From Polaromonas sp. 39-63-25 (GTDB lineage Bacteria; Pseudomonadota; Gammaproteobacteria; Burkholderiales; Burkholderiaceae_C): a stretch of DNA of 64,000 nucleotides. A program made the position numbers and the translations under genes. Below are positions 36,620 through 48,000 of this stretch, in pieces. Under the pieces are notes generated by a model. It ran no database searches. It worked only from the letters and a program-made list of their open reading frames with translations, and had not been told where the DNA came from. The stretch spans positions 62,001 to 126,000 of the forward strand of contig NZ_NCJH01000007.1 of the NCBI RefSeq assembly GCF_002278925.1. The letters are read 5' to 3'. Numbering within the stretch: position 1 is the first letter of the stretch; the number at the start of each line of letters is the position of its first letter.

Positions 36620-37573
36620 TTATTGAAGCGCTTGTACGCCAGCAACAAGCCAGCCACCACCGTTGCGCGGCTTGGTCATGTTCCACACTTCGCGGAAGGG
36701 GCTCGGGCCCGCCGAGGCGTCTTCACGGATCATGCCGGAGAACTCCACACTGGCCATGTAGACGTCGCTGAGCTCTTCAATGCCCAGCAGCTGGGCATCG
36801 AGCATGACCACGTCGGTCTTGTTGGCCACGCCGCCGGTGTGCGATTCACGGTCGGCCAGCTGCGTCTTGATCTGCTCGAGCATCTCGTCGGTCATCATGG
36901 CGCGCAGGCTGTTGACATCGGAACGGTCCCAGGCGTCCTGCAGGGTCACGAAGTTGGCCTTGCAGGCCTTGAGGAAACCTTCGGCATCAAAACCGGCTGG
37001 TACACCCCAGGACTGCGAACCGCCGAGGGCGGAACCGATCATCGAGCCGCCGCCCGCGGCAGTTCCGGCGCCCGCCTTGGTGGCATCAAACGCCATGCTG
37101 CTGCGCTCCCAGGGCCGGGCCGAGGCGTCGTTACCGACGTTTTCCGGGCTGTAGTTGCGCGGCGTGGTGGCGTTACCCGCCCCCTGCATGGCATAGGGCG
37201 TCGCACCCTGCCCGGTATTGCCCTTGAGCTTGCGCATGATGAAACCGACGACCACCATCACCAGCATAGCGAGCAGGGCAAACATGATGATCTGCCCAAA
37301 TGCGCCGCCCAGACCGAGCGAAGAGGCCAGCCAGGCCAGACCCAGGCCTGCGGCCAGACCACCCAGCATCGCGCCCCAGGGCTTCCTGGGCGCTGCCGCA
37401 GCGGCCCCGGTGTTGGCCGGCGCGGCCGGTGGGGTGGCCTGGCGCTGCGTCACATTGGACGACTGACGGCCGAACGACCCCCCGCCGCCCATGCGTTTGG
37501 CTTCCGCAGGCGCATACGCCAGGAGCATGGTGGTGGCCAGGACAGCCGCCAGAATCGCAGACCAAATTTTCAT
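36620..37573 (-). CDS. Tim44-like domain protein
   Basis: This 317-residue protein has a signal sequence or first span (to about residue 26), a glycine- and alanine-rich stretch, and two close membrane helices (MLGGLAAGLGLAWLAS; IIMFALLAMLVMVVVGFIM). The C-terminal Tim44-like domain runs from about 195 (FLKACKANFVTLQDAWDRSD) to the end. Bacterial Tim44-domain proteins are of uncertain role. The ATG at 37573 has GAGGAAAC upstream. It ends just before a GC-rich repeat. Confidence 0.87.
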   Translation of the reverse strand: MKIWSAILAAVLATTMLLAYAPAEAKRMGGGGSFGRQSSNVTQRQATPPAAPANTGAAAAAPRKPWGAMLGGLAAGLGLAWLASSLGLGGAFGQIIMFALLAMLVMVVVGFIMRKLKGNTGQGATPYAMQGAGNATTPRNYSPENVGNDASARPWERSSMAFDATKAGAGTAAGGGSMIGSALGGSQSWGVPAGFDAEGFLKACKANFVTLQDAWDRSDVNSLRAMMTDEMLEQIKTQLADRESHTGGVANKTDVVMLDAQLLGIEELSDVYMASVEFSGMIREDASAGPSPFREVWNMTKPRNGGGWLVAGVQALQ

Positions 37574-37596
37574 ACCGTTTCCTCTAAATAAATATC

Positions 37597-38328
37597 TCAA
37601 CACTTGATTCCAACATGTAATGCCACTACCCCGCCGGTGAGGTTGTGATAGTCCACATGGCCGAAACCACCTTTATGCATCAGGGCTTTTAGTTCTTCCT
37701 GGCTGGGATGCATGCGGATGGACTCCGCCAGATAGCGGTAACTCGAGTCGTCGTTGGCCACCAGCTTGCCCAGACGGGGCAATACCTTGAAGGAATACCA
37801 GTCGTAGGCCTTTTCCAGCGGCTTGGCAATTTTGGAGAACTCCAGCACCAGCAGCTTGCCGCCCGGCTTGAGCACGCGGTTCATCTCCTTGAGCGCCTCG
37901 TCCTTGTGGGTCATGTTGCGCAAACCGAAAGCTACCGTCACCAGGTCAAAACTTGCGTCAGGAAAAGGCAAATGCTCGGCATCACACACTGCGGTCGGAA
38001 GAATTTTTCCGGCGTCGAGCATCCGGTTGCGGCCTTCGCGCAGCATGGCTTCATTGATATCGGTGTGCACCACGCAGCCGGTGCTGCCGACTTTTGGGGC
38101 GAACGCCAGGGCCAGGTCGCCGGTGCCTCCAGCGATGTCCAGCACACACTGGCCTTCCCGGACATCGGCCACCATCACGGTGTAGGCCTTCCAGACCCGG
38201 TGCAGGCCCATGGACATCAGGTCGTTCATGACGTCGTATTTCGGCGCCACGGAATCGAACACGCCACGCACGCGGCGCGCCTTGTCTTTTTCGTCAACCG
38301 ACTCGAATCCGAAATGGGTGCTGCTCAT
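37597..38328 (-). CDS. ubiE: Ubiquinone/menaquinone C-methyltransferase UbiE
   Basis: This 243-residue SAM-dependent methyltransferase carries motif I ([13 protein letters not shown]) and the UbiE signatures [17 protein letters not shown] and [18 protein letters not shown]. It methylates the benzoquinol ring in ubiquinone synthesis. It lies 23 bp upstream of the Tim44-like gene and near ubiJ-ubiB, forming a loose quinone-synthesis group. Confidence 0.95.
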   Translation of the reverse strand: MSSTHFGFESVDEKDKARRVRGVFDSVAPKYDVMNDLMSMGLHRVWKAYTVMVADVREGQCVLDIAGGTGDLALAFAPKVGSTGCVVHTDINEAMLREGRNRMLDAGKILPTAVCDAEHLPFPDASFDLVTVAFGLRNMTHKDEALKEMNRVLKPGGKLLVLEFSKIAKPLEKAYDWYSFKVLPRLGKLVANDDSSYRYLAESIRMHPSQEELKALMHKGGFGHVDYHNLTGGVVALHVGIKC

Positions 38329-38406
38329 AAGGTAATGCTAGGGGTGAATGCCGGCAATTCAAGCGACAACCCTGCCCCTGATTGGGGCATTGCCGGGGAT
38401 TTATGT

Positions 38407-38462
38407 TGAAAAACAACAGCTGCGCCCACATACCGGGCGTCGTCAGCTATAAAAAGAATAGC
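38407..38462 (-). repeat. GCT-N11-AGC dispersed repeat, copy J
   Basis: Minus-strand copy: GCT, 11 T-rich bases, AGC (38446-38462), 7 bases, GCCC, a 7-base loop (two shorter than in other copies), GGGC, then a T-rich tail. It is intergenic, between the DUF971 gene and ubiE, in the direction of transcription. Confidence 0.75.
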
Positions 38463-38488
38463 GAGCGAGGGTTTGCCCGCATCAACCA

Positions 38489-38902
38489 TCAATGGCTGCC
38501 GCAGGCATGGCCGCCTGCGACGACCATGGGCGCATCGCGCTGCATGCCGGCCGCCTCCAGACGCTGCAGGTAGTCGGTCCACAAACGGGCCTGCTCCGAC
38601 CCCAGGAAGTGAAGGTAGTCCCAGGAAAAAATGCCGCTCTCATGGCCGTCGGAAAACACCGGTTTGACGGCGTAGTTGCCGATGGGTTCGAGTTCGACCA
38701 GAGTGACCTCGCGTTTGCCGGTCTGCAGCACCTCCTGGCCGGGGCCGTGGCCCTGGACTTCGGCCGAGGGCGAATAAACGCGCATCAGTTCGAACGGAAT
38801 CTTGAACTCGCTGCCGTCCGAAAACGCAATCTCGAGCATCCGCGACTGCGCGTGCACGGTCAGCGCGGTGGGGGTGGGGGTGTCGGGGGTCAGGCCTGCC
38901 AT
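38489..38902 (-). CDS. DUF971 domain protein
   Basis: This 137-residue protein has the DUF971 (gamma-butyrobetaine-hydroxylase N-terminal-like) fold pattern: LEIAFSDGSEFKIPFELMRV split at residue 35, PIGNYAVKPVFSDGHESGI and WDYLHFLG. Similar domains occur in Fe-S handling and hydroxylase proteins; no function is assigned. The ATG at 38902 follows GAAGGAAAAG. A histidine- and cysteine-containing tail (AGGHACGSH) could bind metal. It lies 19 bp after the large FAD/Fe-S gene and may be co-transcribed with it. Confidence 0.85.
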   Translation of the reverse strand: MAGLTPDTPTPTALTVHAQSRMLEIAFSDGSEFKIPFELMRVYSPSAEVQGHGPGQEVLQTGKREVTLVELEPIGNYAVKPVFSDGHESGIFSWDYLHFLGSEQARLWTDYLQRLEAAGMQRDAPMVVAGGHACGSH

Positions 38903-38921
38903 GAACTTTTCCTTCGGTGAA

Positions 38922-41900
38922 TCAGACCAGCACGCGTTCGATGCCGCCGTTGTTGGCCGCTTCGACATAAGCGGGCAGCCACTCCTTGCCCAGGATCTGG
39001 TTGGCCATTTCCACCACGATGTAGTCGGCCTCGAGCAAGCCGTTTTGCAGGTCGTCGCCGTACCGGGTCAGGCCCTGCAGGCAGCTCGGGCAGCTGGTCA
39101 GTATCTTGACGTTGCCGGTGCCGGCCACGGCGCCGCTGGCGCGCAATTTGGCCTCGTCCTTGCGCAACTCTTCTTCCTTGCGAAAGCGGATCTGCGTGGA
39201 GATGTCCGGTCGCGTCACGCCCAGCGTACCCGACTCGCCGCAGCAGCGCTCGGACTTGAGCACCTGGTCGCCGAGCAGGGCCTTGACGGTTTTCATCGGT
39301 TCCTGCAGCTTCATCGGGCTGTGGCAGGGGTCGTGGTAGAGGTAACCCTGGCCCGGCTGGTCGGTGCGCAGGGTGATGCCTTTTTCGAGCAGGTACTCGT
39401 GGATGTCGATGATGCGGCAGCCCGGGAAAATCTTGTCGAACTCATACCCCTGCAGCTGGTCGTAACAGGTGCCGCAGCTCACCACCACGGTTTTGATATC
39501 GAGGTAGTTCAGCGTGTTGGCCACGCGGTGGAACAGCACCCGGTTGTCGGTGATGATTTTCTCGGCCTTGTCGAACTGGCCGCTGCCGCGCTGCGGGTAA
39601 CCGCAGCACAGGTAACCGGGCGGCAGCACGGTCTGCACGCCGGCATGCCAGAGCATGGCCTGGGTCGCGAGGCCGACCTGCGAAAACAGGCGCTCCGAGC
39701 CGCAACCGGGGAAATAAAACACCGCCTCGGTCTCGGCCGTCGTGCTGGCGGGATTGCGGATGATGGGGACGTAGTCCTTGTCCTCGATGTCCAGCAGCGC
39801 GCGCGCGGTTTTCTTGGGCAGGCCGCCCGGCATCTTCTTGTTGATGAAGTGGATCACCTGCTCCTTGACCGGCGCCGGACCGACCGTCGCGCGCGGCCTG
39901 GCCGTCTGTTTGCGCGCCAGGCGCTTGAGCAGCTCGTTGGCCATGCGCTGGGCCCTGAAGCCGACGTCCACCATCGCGCTGCGCATGAACTTGATGGTCT
40001 GCGGGCTGGTCGCGTTGAGGAAAAACATGGCCGCCGCATTGCCGGGACGGAAGGACTTCTGGCCCATCTTGCGCAGCAGGTTGCGCATGTTCATGGACAC
40101 CTCGCCGAAGTCGATGTCCACCGGGCAGGGGCTCAGGCACTTGTGGCAAACCGTGCAGTGGTCGGCCACGTCCTCGAACTCTTCCCAGTGCTTGATGCTG
40201 ATGCCGCGCCGCGTCTGCTCTTCGTACAGAAAGGCCTCGACCAGCAGCGAGGTCGCCAGGATCTTGTTGCGCGGGCTGTACAGCAGGTTGGCGCGCGGCA
40301 CGTGGGTGGCACAGACAGGTTTGCATTTGCCGCAGCGCAGGCAGTCCTTGACGCTGTCGGCAATGGCGCCGATGTCGGACTGCTGCATGATCAGCGACTC
40401 GTGGCCCATCAGGCCGAAGCTCGGCGTGTAGGCGTTGGTCAAATCTGCGAACAGGCTCTCCGGTGTGAAGTTATCAGTCTTTTTGGCCTCCAGCCCAATA
40501 CCGGCGGGCGCAAGCAGCTCCTGATTTCGTAGCAACTTGCCCTTGTTGAAGCGGCCCTCGGGGTCCACCCTGCCCTTGTAGTCAGCGAATGGCTGCAGCT
40601 CCGCGTCTGTCAGAAACTCCAGCTTGGTGATGCCGATGCCGTGTTCGCCGGAAATCACGCCGTCCAGCGAACGCGCCAGCACCATGATGCGCGCGACCGC
40701 TTCATGCGCCGCCTGCAGCATCTCGTAGTCGTCGCTGTTGACCGGCAGGTTGGTGTGCACATTGCCGTCGCCGGCATGCATGTGCAGCGCGGCCCAGACC
40801 CGGCCCTTGAGCACCTGCTTGTGGATGGCGCTGCATTCGGCCAGGATGGGCGCAAAAGCGGCGCCGGAAAAAATCGCCTGCAGCGGCGCGCGCAGCTGGG
40901 TTTTCCAGCTGGCACGGAGCGAATGGTCCTGCAACTGCGGAAACAGCGTGTCCACATCGCGCAGCCAGCCCGACCACAGGGCACGCACATCGGCAATCAG
41001 CGCCACGGCCTGGCCGACACGGTCTTCCAGCAGCTCGGCCGAGGGAATCTCGCCGGCGTCGTCCGACTTGCCCAGGGGCAGCTTGCCCTTGAGGAAAAAA
41101 GCTTCCAGCGCATCGCACAATTTGACCTTGTTGGCCAGGCTCAGTTCGATGTTGATGCGTTCGATGCCGTCGGTGTATTCGGCCATGCGCGGCAGCGGAA
41201 TCACCACGTCTTCGTTGATCTTGAAAGCGTTGGTGTGGCGCGAAATGGCGGCGGTGCGCTTGCGGTCCAGCCAGAATTTCTTGCGCGCGTCCGGGCTGAT
41301 GGCGATGAAACCCTCGCCGCGGCGCGAGTTGGCGATACGCACCACTTCCGAGGTGGCGCGTGCCACCACGTCGGCATCGTCGCCGGCGATGTCGCCGAAC
41401 AGCACCATCTTGGGCAGGCCGCCATGGGTTTTGGACTTGGTGGCATAACCGACCGCCTTCAGGTAGCGGTCGTCCAGGTGTTCCAGGCCGGCCAGGATGG
41501 CGCCGCCGCGCTTTTGCTCGGCGAACATGAAGTCCTTGATCTCGACGATGCTCGGCACCGCGTCCTTGGCATTGCCGAAAAACTCCAGGCAAACGGTGCG
41601 GGTGTGCGCCGGCATGCGGTGCACGATCCAGCGCGCGCTGGTGATCAGGCCGTCGCAGCCCTCCTTCTGGATGCCGGGCAGGCCGCTCAAAAACTTGTCG
41701 GTCACGTCCTTGCCCAGGCCCTCCTTGCGGAAGGTCTTGCCGGGGATGTCGAGGCGTTCGGTGCGCACGGGCGTCTTGCCATCGGCCTCGAAATATTTCA
41801 GCTCGAAGCTGGCCATCTCGGCGTCGTGGATCTTGCCGAGGTTGTGGTTCAGGCGGGTGACTTCCAGCCACTGCGCCTCGGGCGTCACCATGCGCCAGGA

Positions 41901-42875
41901 TGAGAGATTGTCCAGCGCCGTGCCCCAAAGCACGGCCTTCTTGCCGCCGGCATTCATCGCGATGTTGCCGCCTATGCAGGAGGCTTCGGCCGAGGTCGGA
42001 TCGACCGCAAAGACGTACCCGCCGCGTTCGGCCGCATCGGCCACGCGCTGCGTGACCACGCCGGCTTCGGTCCAGACGGTGGCCACGGGCTGGTCCAAGC
42101 CGGGCAGCGCCACCTGCTCGACCTCCGTCATGGCCTCGAGTTTTTCGGTGTTGATGACGGCCGACTTCCAGCTCAGCGGAATCGCGCCGCCGGTGTAGCC
42201 GGTGCCGCCGCCGCGCGGAATGATCGTCAGCCCGAGCTCGATGCAGCCCTTGACCAGGCCGGCCATCTCGACTTCGGTGTCCGGTGTCAGCACCACAAAC
42301 GGGTATTCGACGCGCCAGTCGGTGGCATCGGTCACATGCGAAACGCGTGACAGGCCGTCGAACTTGATGTTGTCCTTGAGCGTGAACTTGCCCAGCCTGC
42401 GCGCGGTCTGGCGGCGCAGGTCGGCCATCTCCTCGAACGAGGTGGAAAAACGGCTGACTGCCGCGCGCGCGGTTGCGAGCAGCTCGCCCACAATGGCGTC
42501 GCGCTGGCTGTCCGCCTCGGGTGTGCGGCGTTTTTCGACCTCGGAGAGACGGTGCTGCAGGGCCTCGACCAGCATCCTGCGGCGCTTGGGGTTGTCCAGC
42601 AGGTCATCCTGCAGATAGGGGTTGCGCTGCACCACCCAGACATCGCCGAGCACCTCATACAACATGCGGGCCGAACGGCCGGTGCGGCGCTCGTCGCGCA
42701 GCAGGTTCAGCAGGTCCCAGGCCCGTTCGCCGAGCAGGCGGATCACAACTTCGCGGTCGGAAAACGATGTGTAGTTGTAGGGAATCTCGCGGATGCGGGC
42801 TTGCCCGGGCACCGCGTCGGGCGTCGCTTCGGTAGCGAAAACGTTCAGTTCTTGGAGGGTGTCAGGGGCGTTCAT
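38922..42875 (-). CDS. Giant FAD/[4Fe-4S] oxidoreductase (DUF3683, FAD-linked oxidase C, CCG domains)
   Basis: This 1317-residue protein of the D-lactate/glycolate-dehydrogenase superfamily has a DUF3683-like N-terminus (about 1-160), an FAD-binding domain ([13 protein letters not shown] near 210), FAD-oxidase C-terminal region to about 780, two [4Fe-4S] motifs ([11 protein letters not shown] near 842; [12 protein letters not shown] near 903) and two CCG cysteine-rich domains (FPGCGSE near 1060; HDPCHSP and CCGESG near 1190). It probably oxidises a D-2-hydroxyacid and passes electrons to quinone; the substrate is not known. Residues about 781-800 come from a dispersed repeat inserted in the linker. 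The ATG at 42875 is chosen over an upstream in-frame start. Confidence 0.9.
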   Translation of the reverse strand: MNAPDTLQELNVFATEATPDAVPGQARIREIPYNYTSFSDREVVIRLLGERAWDLLNLLRDERRTGRSARMLYEVLGDVWVVQRNPYLQDDLLDNPKRRRMLVEALQHRLSEVEKRRTPEADSQRDAIVGELLATARAAVSRFSTSFEEMADLRRQTARRLGKFTLKDNIKFDGLSRVSHVTDATDWRVEYPFVVLTPDTEVEMAGLVKGCIELGLTIIPRGGGTGYTGGAIPLSWKSAVINTEKLEAMTEVEQVALPGLDQPVATVWTEAGVVTQRVADAAERGGYVFAVDPTSAEASCIGGNIAMNAGGKKAVLWGTALDNLSSWRMVTPEAQWLEVTRLNHNLGKIHDAEMASFELKYFEADGKTPVRTERLDIPGKTFRKEGLGKDVTDKFLSGLPGIQKEGCDGLITSARWIVHRMPAHTRTVCLEFFGNAKDAVPSIVEIKDFMFAEQKRGGAILAGLEHLDDRYLKAVGYATKSKTHGGLPKMVLFGDIAGDDADVVARATSEVVRIANSRRGEGFIAISPDARKKFWLDRKRTAAISRHTNAFKINEDVVIPLPRMAEYTDGIERINIELSLANKVKLCDALEAFFLKGKLPLGKSDDAGEIPSAELLEDRVGQAVALIADVRALWSGWLRDVDTLFPQLQDHSLRASWKTQLRAPLQAIFSGAAFAPILAECSAIHKQVLKGRVWAALHMHAGDGNVHTNLPVNSDDYEMLQAAHEAVARIMVLARSLDGVISGEHGIGITKLEFLTDAELQPFADYKGRVDPEGRFNKGKLLRNQELLAPAGIGLEAKKTDNFTPESLFADLTNAYTPSFGLMGHESLIMQQSDIGAIADSVKDCLRCGKCKPVCATHVPRANLLYSPRNKILATSLLVEAFLYEEQTRRGISIKHWEEFEDVADHCTVCHKCLSPCPVDIDFGEVSMNMRNLLRKMGQKSFRPGNAAAMFFLNATSPQTIKFMRSAMVDVGFRAQRMANELLKRLARKQTARPRATVGPAPVKEQVIHFINKKMPGGLPKKTARALLDIEDKDYVPIIRNPASTTAETEAVFYFPGCGSERLFSQVGLATQAMLWHAGVQTVLPPGYLCCGYPQRGSGQFDKAEKIITDNRVLFHRVANTLNYLDIKTVVVSCGTCYDQLQGYEFDKIFPGCRIIDIHEYLLEKGITLRTDQPGQGYLYHDPCHSPMKLQEPMKTVKALLGDQVLKSERCCGESGTLGVTRPDISTQIRFRKEEELRKDEAKLRASGAVAGTGNVKILTSCPSCLQGLTRYGDDLQNGLLEADYIVVEMANQILGKEWLPAYVEAANNGGIERVLV
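40478..40533 (-). repeat. GCT-N11-AGC dispersed repeat, copy G (inside the FAD/Fe-S gene)
   Basis: Minus-strand copy: GCT (40531-40533), 11 bases, AGC (40517-40519), 7 bases, GCCC, 9 bases, GGGC (40493-40509), TGGAGG and an A-rich tail. It is in the sense orientation within the oxidoreductase gene, encodes part of [16 protein letters not shown] and keeps the frame. Confidence 0.85.
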
Positions 42876-42992
42876 CGTGGGGGAAATTCCGCCGCGCTCA
42901 GCGGCCGTGCGTGCTGTGGGCCTAATGTTACCGCAGTGCCACATTTGTTCCGGGCTCGCCCTGACCCTCGTGGAAACCCGCTTGTAGGCGCA

Positions 42993-43032
42993 GTGTCAAA
43001 TGGCTTAAATCCAACTGTCATAAATCTTTTTT
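42993..43032 (+). promoter_or_regulatory. PHO-box-like PhoB operator upstream of ugpB
   Basis: Four 7-mers at 11-bp steps: GTGTCAA (42993), CTTAAAT (43004), CTGTCAT (43015) and CTTTTTT (43026), with the 4-base spacers typical of PHO boxes. CTGTCAT matches the E. coli consensus exactly. It lies 48 bp before the ugpB start. ugp genes are PhoB-controlled in E. coli, which supports the call; direct binding is inferred. The rest of the 204-bp gap shows nothing certain. Confidence 0.6.
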
Positions 43033-43079
43033 AGACTAACGGTTCATTGTTTGTTCATCCGTTCCAATCAGGAGTTGTA

Positions 43080-44390
43080 ATGAAAAAAAGCCTCACCGCG
43101 ATCACTTTGGCCGCGTGCGCCTTGGTCGCACCCGCCATCGGCCACGCGCAAACCGAAATTCAGTGGTGGCACTCGATGACCGGTGGCCTCAACGACTGGG
43201 TCATGGACCTCGCCGACGGCTTCAACAAGAGCCAGAAGGAATACAAGATCGTGCCGACCTACAAGGGCACCTACGACGAAACCATGCCGGCAGCCGTTGC
43301 CGCCTTCCGCGCCGGCAACGCGCCCCACATCCTGCAAGTGTTCGAAGTGGGCACCGCCACCATGATGGCCGCCAAGGGCGCCGTGGTGCCCGTGGGCAAG
43401 GTACTGAGCGATGCCGGCTACAAGTTTGATCCCAAGGCCTATATCCCTGCCGTGGTGGGTTACTACACCGCACCCAGCGGTCAAATGCTGAGTTTCCCGT
43501 TCAACAGCTCGACCACCGTCTTCAATTACAACAAGGACCTGTTCAAAAAAGCCGGCCTTGACCCCAACAAGCCGCCGGCCACCTGGCCTGAAGTCGTGCT
43601 GGCGGCGGCCAAGCTGAAGGCAGCTGGCGTGAACTGTCCGTTCACCACCAGCTGGCAGGGCTGGACCCAGCTGGAGAGCTTCTCCACCTGGCACAACGTC
43701 GAATTTGCGACCAAAGGCAACGGCTTCGGCGGCACCAGCGCCCGACTGGTCACCAACAGCCCGCTGCACGTGCGTCACATCGAGAACCTGTCCAACATGG
43801 CCAAACAGGGCCTGTTTGTCTACCGCGGCCGCGGCAACAAGGCCGACGCACCGTTCTATTCGGGCGAATGCGCCATGGCCACGGCCTCGGCATCAACCTA
43901 CGCCAGCATCAAGAAAAACGCCAAATTCGACTTCGGTATCGCGCCACTACCCTACTACCCCGATGTGGCAGGCGCGCCGCAGAACACCGTGATCGGTGGC
44001 GCCTCGCTGTGGGTCATGGGCGGCAAAAAACCGGCTGAGTACAAGGGCGTGGCCGAGTTCTTCCACTACCTGACCAGTGCCGAGATCCAGTCGAAGAGCC
44101 ACCAGCGCACCGGCTACTTGCCGATCACCCTGGCTGCATTTGACATGACCGAAAAGTCAGGTTTCTACAAGCAAAATCCCGGCACCGACGTGGCTGTCAA
44201 CCAGATGATCCGCAAAACCACGGACAAGTCGCGCGGCATTCGCCTGGGCAACTTCATCCAGATCCGCGCCATCGAGGACGAAGAACTCGAGCAGGTCTGG
44301 GCTGGCAAGAAGACAGCCAAGGAAGCACTGGACGCCATCGTGAGCCGCGGCAACGAGCAACTCGAGCGTTTTCAGAAGGCCAACAAGTAA
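43080..44390 (+). CDS. ugpB: sn-glycerol-3-phosphate ABC transporter, periplasmic binding protein
   Basis: This 436-residue secreted protein has a signal peptide (cut near AIGHAQ, residue 23) and the mature start TEIQWWHSMTGGLND typical of UgpB. Family segments YKGTYDETMPAAVAAFRAG (about 60-80) and WHNVEFATKGNGFGG follow. It captures glycerol-3-phosphate or glycerophosphodiesters. The ATG at 43080 has an AGGAG site; the longer frame adds 11 residues. It is the first gene of ugpBAEC-ugpQ. Confidence 0.95.
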   Translation: MKKSLTAITLAACALVAPAIGHAQTEIQWWHSMTGGLNDWVMDLADGFNKSQKEYKIVPTYKGTYDETMPAAVAAFRAGNAPHILQVFEVGTATMMAAKGAVVPVGKVLSDAGYKFDPKAYIPAVVGYYTAPSGQMLSFPFNSSTTVFNYNKDLFKKAGLDPNKPPATWPEVVLAAAKLKAAGVNCPFTTSWQGWTQLESFSTWHNVEFATKGNGFGGTSARLVTNSPLHVRHIENLSNMAKQGLFVYRGRGNKADAPFYSGECAMATASASTYASIKKNAKFDFGIAPLPYYPDVAGAPQNTVIGGASLWVMGGKKPAEYKGVAEFFHYLTSAEIQSKSHQRTGYLPITLAAFDMTEKSGFYKQNPGTDVAVNQMIRKTTDKSRGIRLGNFIQIRAIEDEELEQVWAGKKTAKEALDAIVSRGNEQLERFQKANK

Positions 44391-44482
44391 CGCGTACGGA
44401 GTCGGGCGTGCTCAGGCACTAAACTCGCTGCTCCGATTGCCGCGCTCCAGCCCGGGGCGCGGCGTTTCCAGATTTAAATACT

Positions 44483-45370
44483 GTGGCTTCTGAAAAACGC
44501 GTTGTTTTCCGTTCGGCATGGCTGCCCTGGGTGTTGTTGACGCCCCAAGTCGCGGTCATCGCCATCTTCTTTTTCTGGCCGGCCGCCCAGGCCCTGTTGC
44601 AATCGTTCCAGCAATCTGACGCTTTCGGCCTGTCCACCGAATGGGTGGGGCTCAAGAACTTCACCAACCTGCTGCACGACCCAACCTACCTCGCCTCGTT
44701 CAAGATCACTGCCATCTTCTCGGTGCTGGTGGCGGGCCTGGGGATTGGGTTGTCGCTGGTACTGGCTGTGTTTGCCGACAGGGTGGTCAAGGGAACGGGG
44801 ATCTACCGCACCCTGCTGATCTGGCCCTACGCCGTCGCACCCGCTGTGGCGGGGGTGTTGTGGCTGTTCATGTTTGCGCCATCCATTGGCATTGTGTCGT
44901 TCGCGCTGCGCAAGCTGGGCATCGACTGGAACAGCCTACTCAACAGCAACCACGCCATGACGCTGATCGTGGTGGCGGCGGTGTGGAAGCAGATCTCCTA
45001 CAACTTCCTGTTTTTCCTGGCCGGATTGCAGAGTATTCCCAAATCGCTGATCGAGGCCGCTGCCATTGACGGCGCGGGTCCATGGCGCCGCTTCTGGTCG
45101 ATCCAGTTCCCGCTGCTGTCGCCCACCACGTTCTTTCTGTTCGTCATCAACATGGTCTACGCCTTCTTTGACACCTTCGCCATCGTGGACGCGGCAACCG
45201 AAGGCGGCCCCGGCCGGGATACCGCCATCCTCGTCTACAAGGTCTATTACGATGGCTTCAAGGCGCTCGACCTGGGTGGCTCGGCCGCGCAGTCGGTGGT
45301 GCTGATGTTCATCGTCATCATTCTGACCGTTATCCAGTTCCGGTTCGTCGAAAAGAAGGTGCAGTACTGA
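44483..45370 (+). CDS. ugpA: sn-glycerol-3-phosphate ABC transporter permease UgpA
   Basis: This 295-residue inner-membrane permease has six spans and the EAA loop ([20 protein letters not shown] split at residue 195) that docks to the ATPase. The GTG start at 44483 lacks a clear ribosome site. The 92-bp gap from ugpB includes a GC-rich stretch. The last base of its stop is the first base of the ugpE start. Confidence 0.93.
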   Translation: MASEKRVVFRSAWLPWVLLTPQVAVIAIFFFWPAAQALLQSFQQSDAFGLSTEWVGLKNFTNLLHDPTYLASFKITAIFSVLVAGLGIGLSLVLAVFADRVVKGTGIYRTLLIWPYAVAPAVAGVLWLFMFAPSIGIVSFALRKLGIDWNSLLNSNHAMTLIVVAAVWKQISYNFLFFLAGLQSIPKSLIEAAAIDGAGPWRRFWSIQFPLLSPTTFFLFVINMVYAFFDTFAIVDAATEGGPGRDTAILVYKVYYDGFKALDLGGSAAQSVVLMFIVIILTVIQFRFVEKKVQY

Positions 45371-46221
45371 TGGTCGAACGCAGCCCTTTCCTGCGCATCC
45401 TCGCGCACCTCGTACTGATCATCGGCGTGTTTGTCGTGGCGTTTCCGCTGTATGTGACCTTCGTCGCCTCCACCCAGACGGCCGACGAGATTTTGCAGGC
45501 ACCGATGTCCATGCTGCCCGGCTCGCACATGGTCGAAAACTACACCGCTGCGCTCAAAGGCACCGGCATGGGCGCGGCCTCGAATGCGCCGGTGGGCCGC
45601 ATGATGATGGTCAGCCTGATCACGGCACTGGTCATCGCGATCGGCAAAATCGTCATCTCGCTGCTGTCGGCGTTTGCCATCGTGTACTTCCGGTTTCCGT
45701 TTCGCATGTTCTTTTTCTGGGCCATTTTTGTCACGCTGATGCTGCCGGTGGAGGTACGCATCGGTCCGACCTACCAGGTGGTGTCCGACCTGGGCATGCT
45801 CAACACCTACGCCGGTCTGACCATCCCGTTGATTGCCTCGGCGACAGCCACCTTCCTGTTCAGACAGTTCTTTCTGACCGTGCCCGACGAACTGGTGGAA
45901 GCGGCACGCATGGACGGTGCCGGGCCATTACGCTTTTTCAAGGATGTGCTGGTGCCGCTGTCAACCACCAGCATTGCTGCGCTCTTCGTGATCCAGTTCA
46001 TCTACGGGTGGAACCAGTACCTGTGGCCTCTGCTTGTCACCACCAACGAAACCATGTACCCCGTGGTGATCGGCATCAAGCGCATGATCAGCGGTGGCGA
46101 TGCCGCCACCGACTGGAACATCGTCATGGCAACCGCCGTGCTGGCCATGATTCCGCCCGCACTGGTGGTCATGCTGATGCAACGCTGGTTCGTCAAGGGC
46201 CTGGTCGATACAGAAAAATAA
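45370..46221 (+). CDS. ugpE: sn-glycerol-3-phosphate ABC transporter permease UgpE
   Basis: This 283-residue second permease subunit has six spans and an EAA loop ([20 protein letters not shown] split at residue 180). The start overlaps the ugpA stop by one base (TGATG arrangement). It pairs with UgpA to form the channel; the ATPase UgpC is next, 14 bp downstream. Confidence 0.93.
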   Translation: MVERSPFLRILAHLVLIIGVFVVAFPLYVTFVASTQTADEILQAPMSMLPGSHMVENYTAALKGTGMGAASNAPVGRMMMVSLITALVIAIGKIVISLLSAFAIVYFRFPFRMFFFWAIFVTLMLPVEVRIGPTYQVVSDLGMLNTYAGLTIPLIASATATFLFRQFFLTVPDELVEAARMDGAGPLRFFKDVLVPLSTTSIAALFVIQFIYGWNQYLWPLLVTTNETMYPVVIGIKRMISGGDAATDWNIVMATAVLAMIPPALVVMLMQRWFVKGLVDTEK

Positions 46222-46235
46222 GACGGAAACAGAAC

Positions 46236-47240
<1,005 letters not shown>

Positions 47241-47244
47241 CGCG

Positions 47245-47991
47245 GTGACCGGTTTGCCCGATTGGCCCTATCCGCGCTGGATCGCGCACCGCGGCGCCGG
47301 CAAGCTGGCGCCTGAAAACACGCTGGCAGCCTTCCGCCTGGGCGCGGCCCACGGCTACCGCATGTTCGAATGTGATGTGAAGCTCAGTGCCGACGGCGTG
47401 CCCTTCCTGATGCATGACGCCACGCTGGAACGCACCACCAGCGGCCGGGGCACTGGCGGCGAGCAGCCTTGGGAGGCGCTGTCGCGGCTCGACGCGGGCG
47501 GCTGGCACTCGCGCGCTTATGCCGGTGAGCCGCTGGCCAGCCTGGACAACGTCGCGCGGTATTGCCTGCGCAACGGCTATTTTCTGAACATCGAGATCAA
47601 GCCCACCCCGGGCGCGGAAGCGCATACCGGCACCGTCGTGGCCAACGCCGCGGCCCGCCTGTGGGAAGGTGCCGCCGTGCCGCCGCTGCTGACTTCTTTT
47701 CAGCCCGAGGCGCTGGAAGCCGCAAAAGCCGCACAACCGCAGCTGCCGCGCGGCCTGTTACTCGACAGTTTGTGGAAGGGCTGGCTGGAAACAGCGCTGA
47801 CGCTGGACTGCGCAGCGCTGGTCTGCAACCAGGCCCTGTGGGACAGCTCCACCGTGCTGCAGGCCAAAAGCGCCGGTTTTCGTTGCCTGAGTTACACCGT
47901 CAACGACGAATGGGCAGCCCAGCGCCTGCTCGATCTGGGGACCGACGGCATCATCACCGACCGGATCGACCTGTTCGCCCCCGACGCCTGA
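47245..47991 (+). CDS. ugpQ: Glycerophosphodiester phosphodiesterase UgpQ
   Basis: This 248-residue TIM-barrel enzyme has the catalytic IAHRGAGKLAPENTLAAF segment (His15 region), ECDVKLSADGVPFLMHD and the glutamate in NIEIKP. It cleaves glycerophosphodiesters into glycerol-3-phosphate and an alcohol. No signal peptide is seen, so it acts on imported diesters in the cytoplasm. The GTG start at 47245 is 4 bp after the ugpC stop; the frame is open further upstream inside ugpC. Confidence 0.92.
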   Translation: MTGLPDWPYPRWIAHRGAGKLAPENTLAAFRLGAAHGYRMFECDVKLSADGVPFLMHDATLERTTSGRGTGGEQPWEALSRLDAGGWHSRAYAGEPLASLDNVARYCLRNGYFLNIEIKPTPGAEAHTGTVVANAAARLWEGAAVPPLLTSFQPEALEAAKAAQPQLPRGLLLDSLWKGWLETALTLDCAALVCNQALWDSSTVLQAKSAGFRCLSYTVNDEWAAQRLLDLGTDGIITDRIDLFAPDA

Positions 47992-48000
47992 GCAGGGCGT

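Noticed and set aside
36550-36771. ORF across the GC-rich repeat near the Tim44-like gene
   Set aside because: It is mostly repeat sequence and antisense Tim44 codons.
38802-40532. Plus-strand 576-residue frame opposite the FAD/Fe-S gene
   Set aside because: It lies antisense to conserved Fe-S and CCG motifs and shows no protein features.
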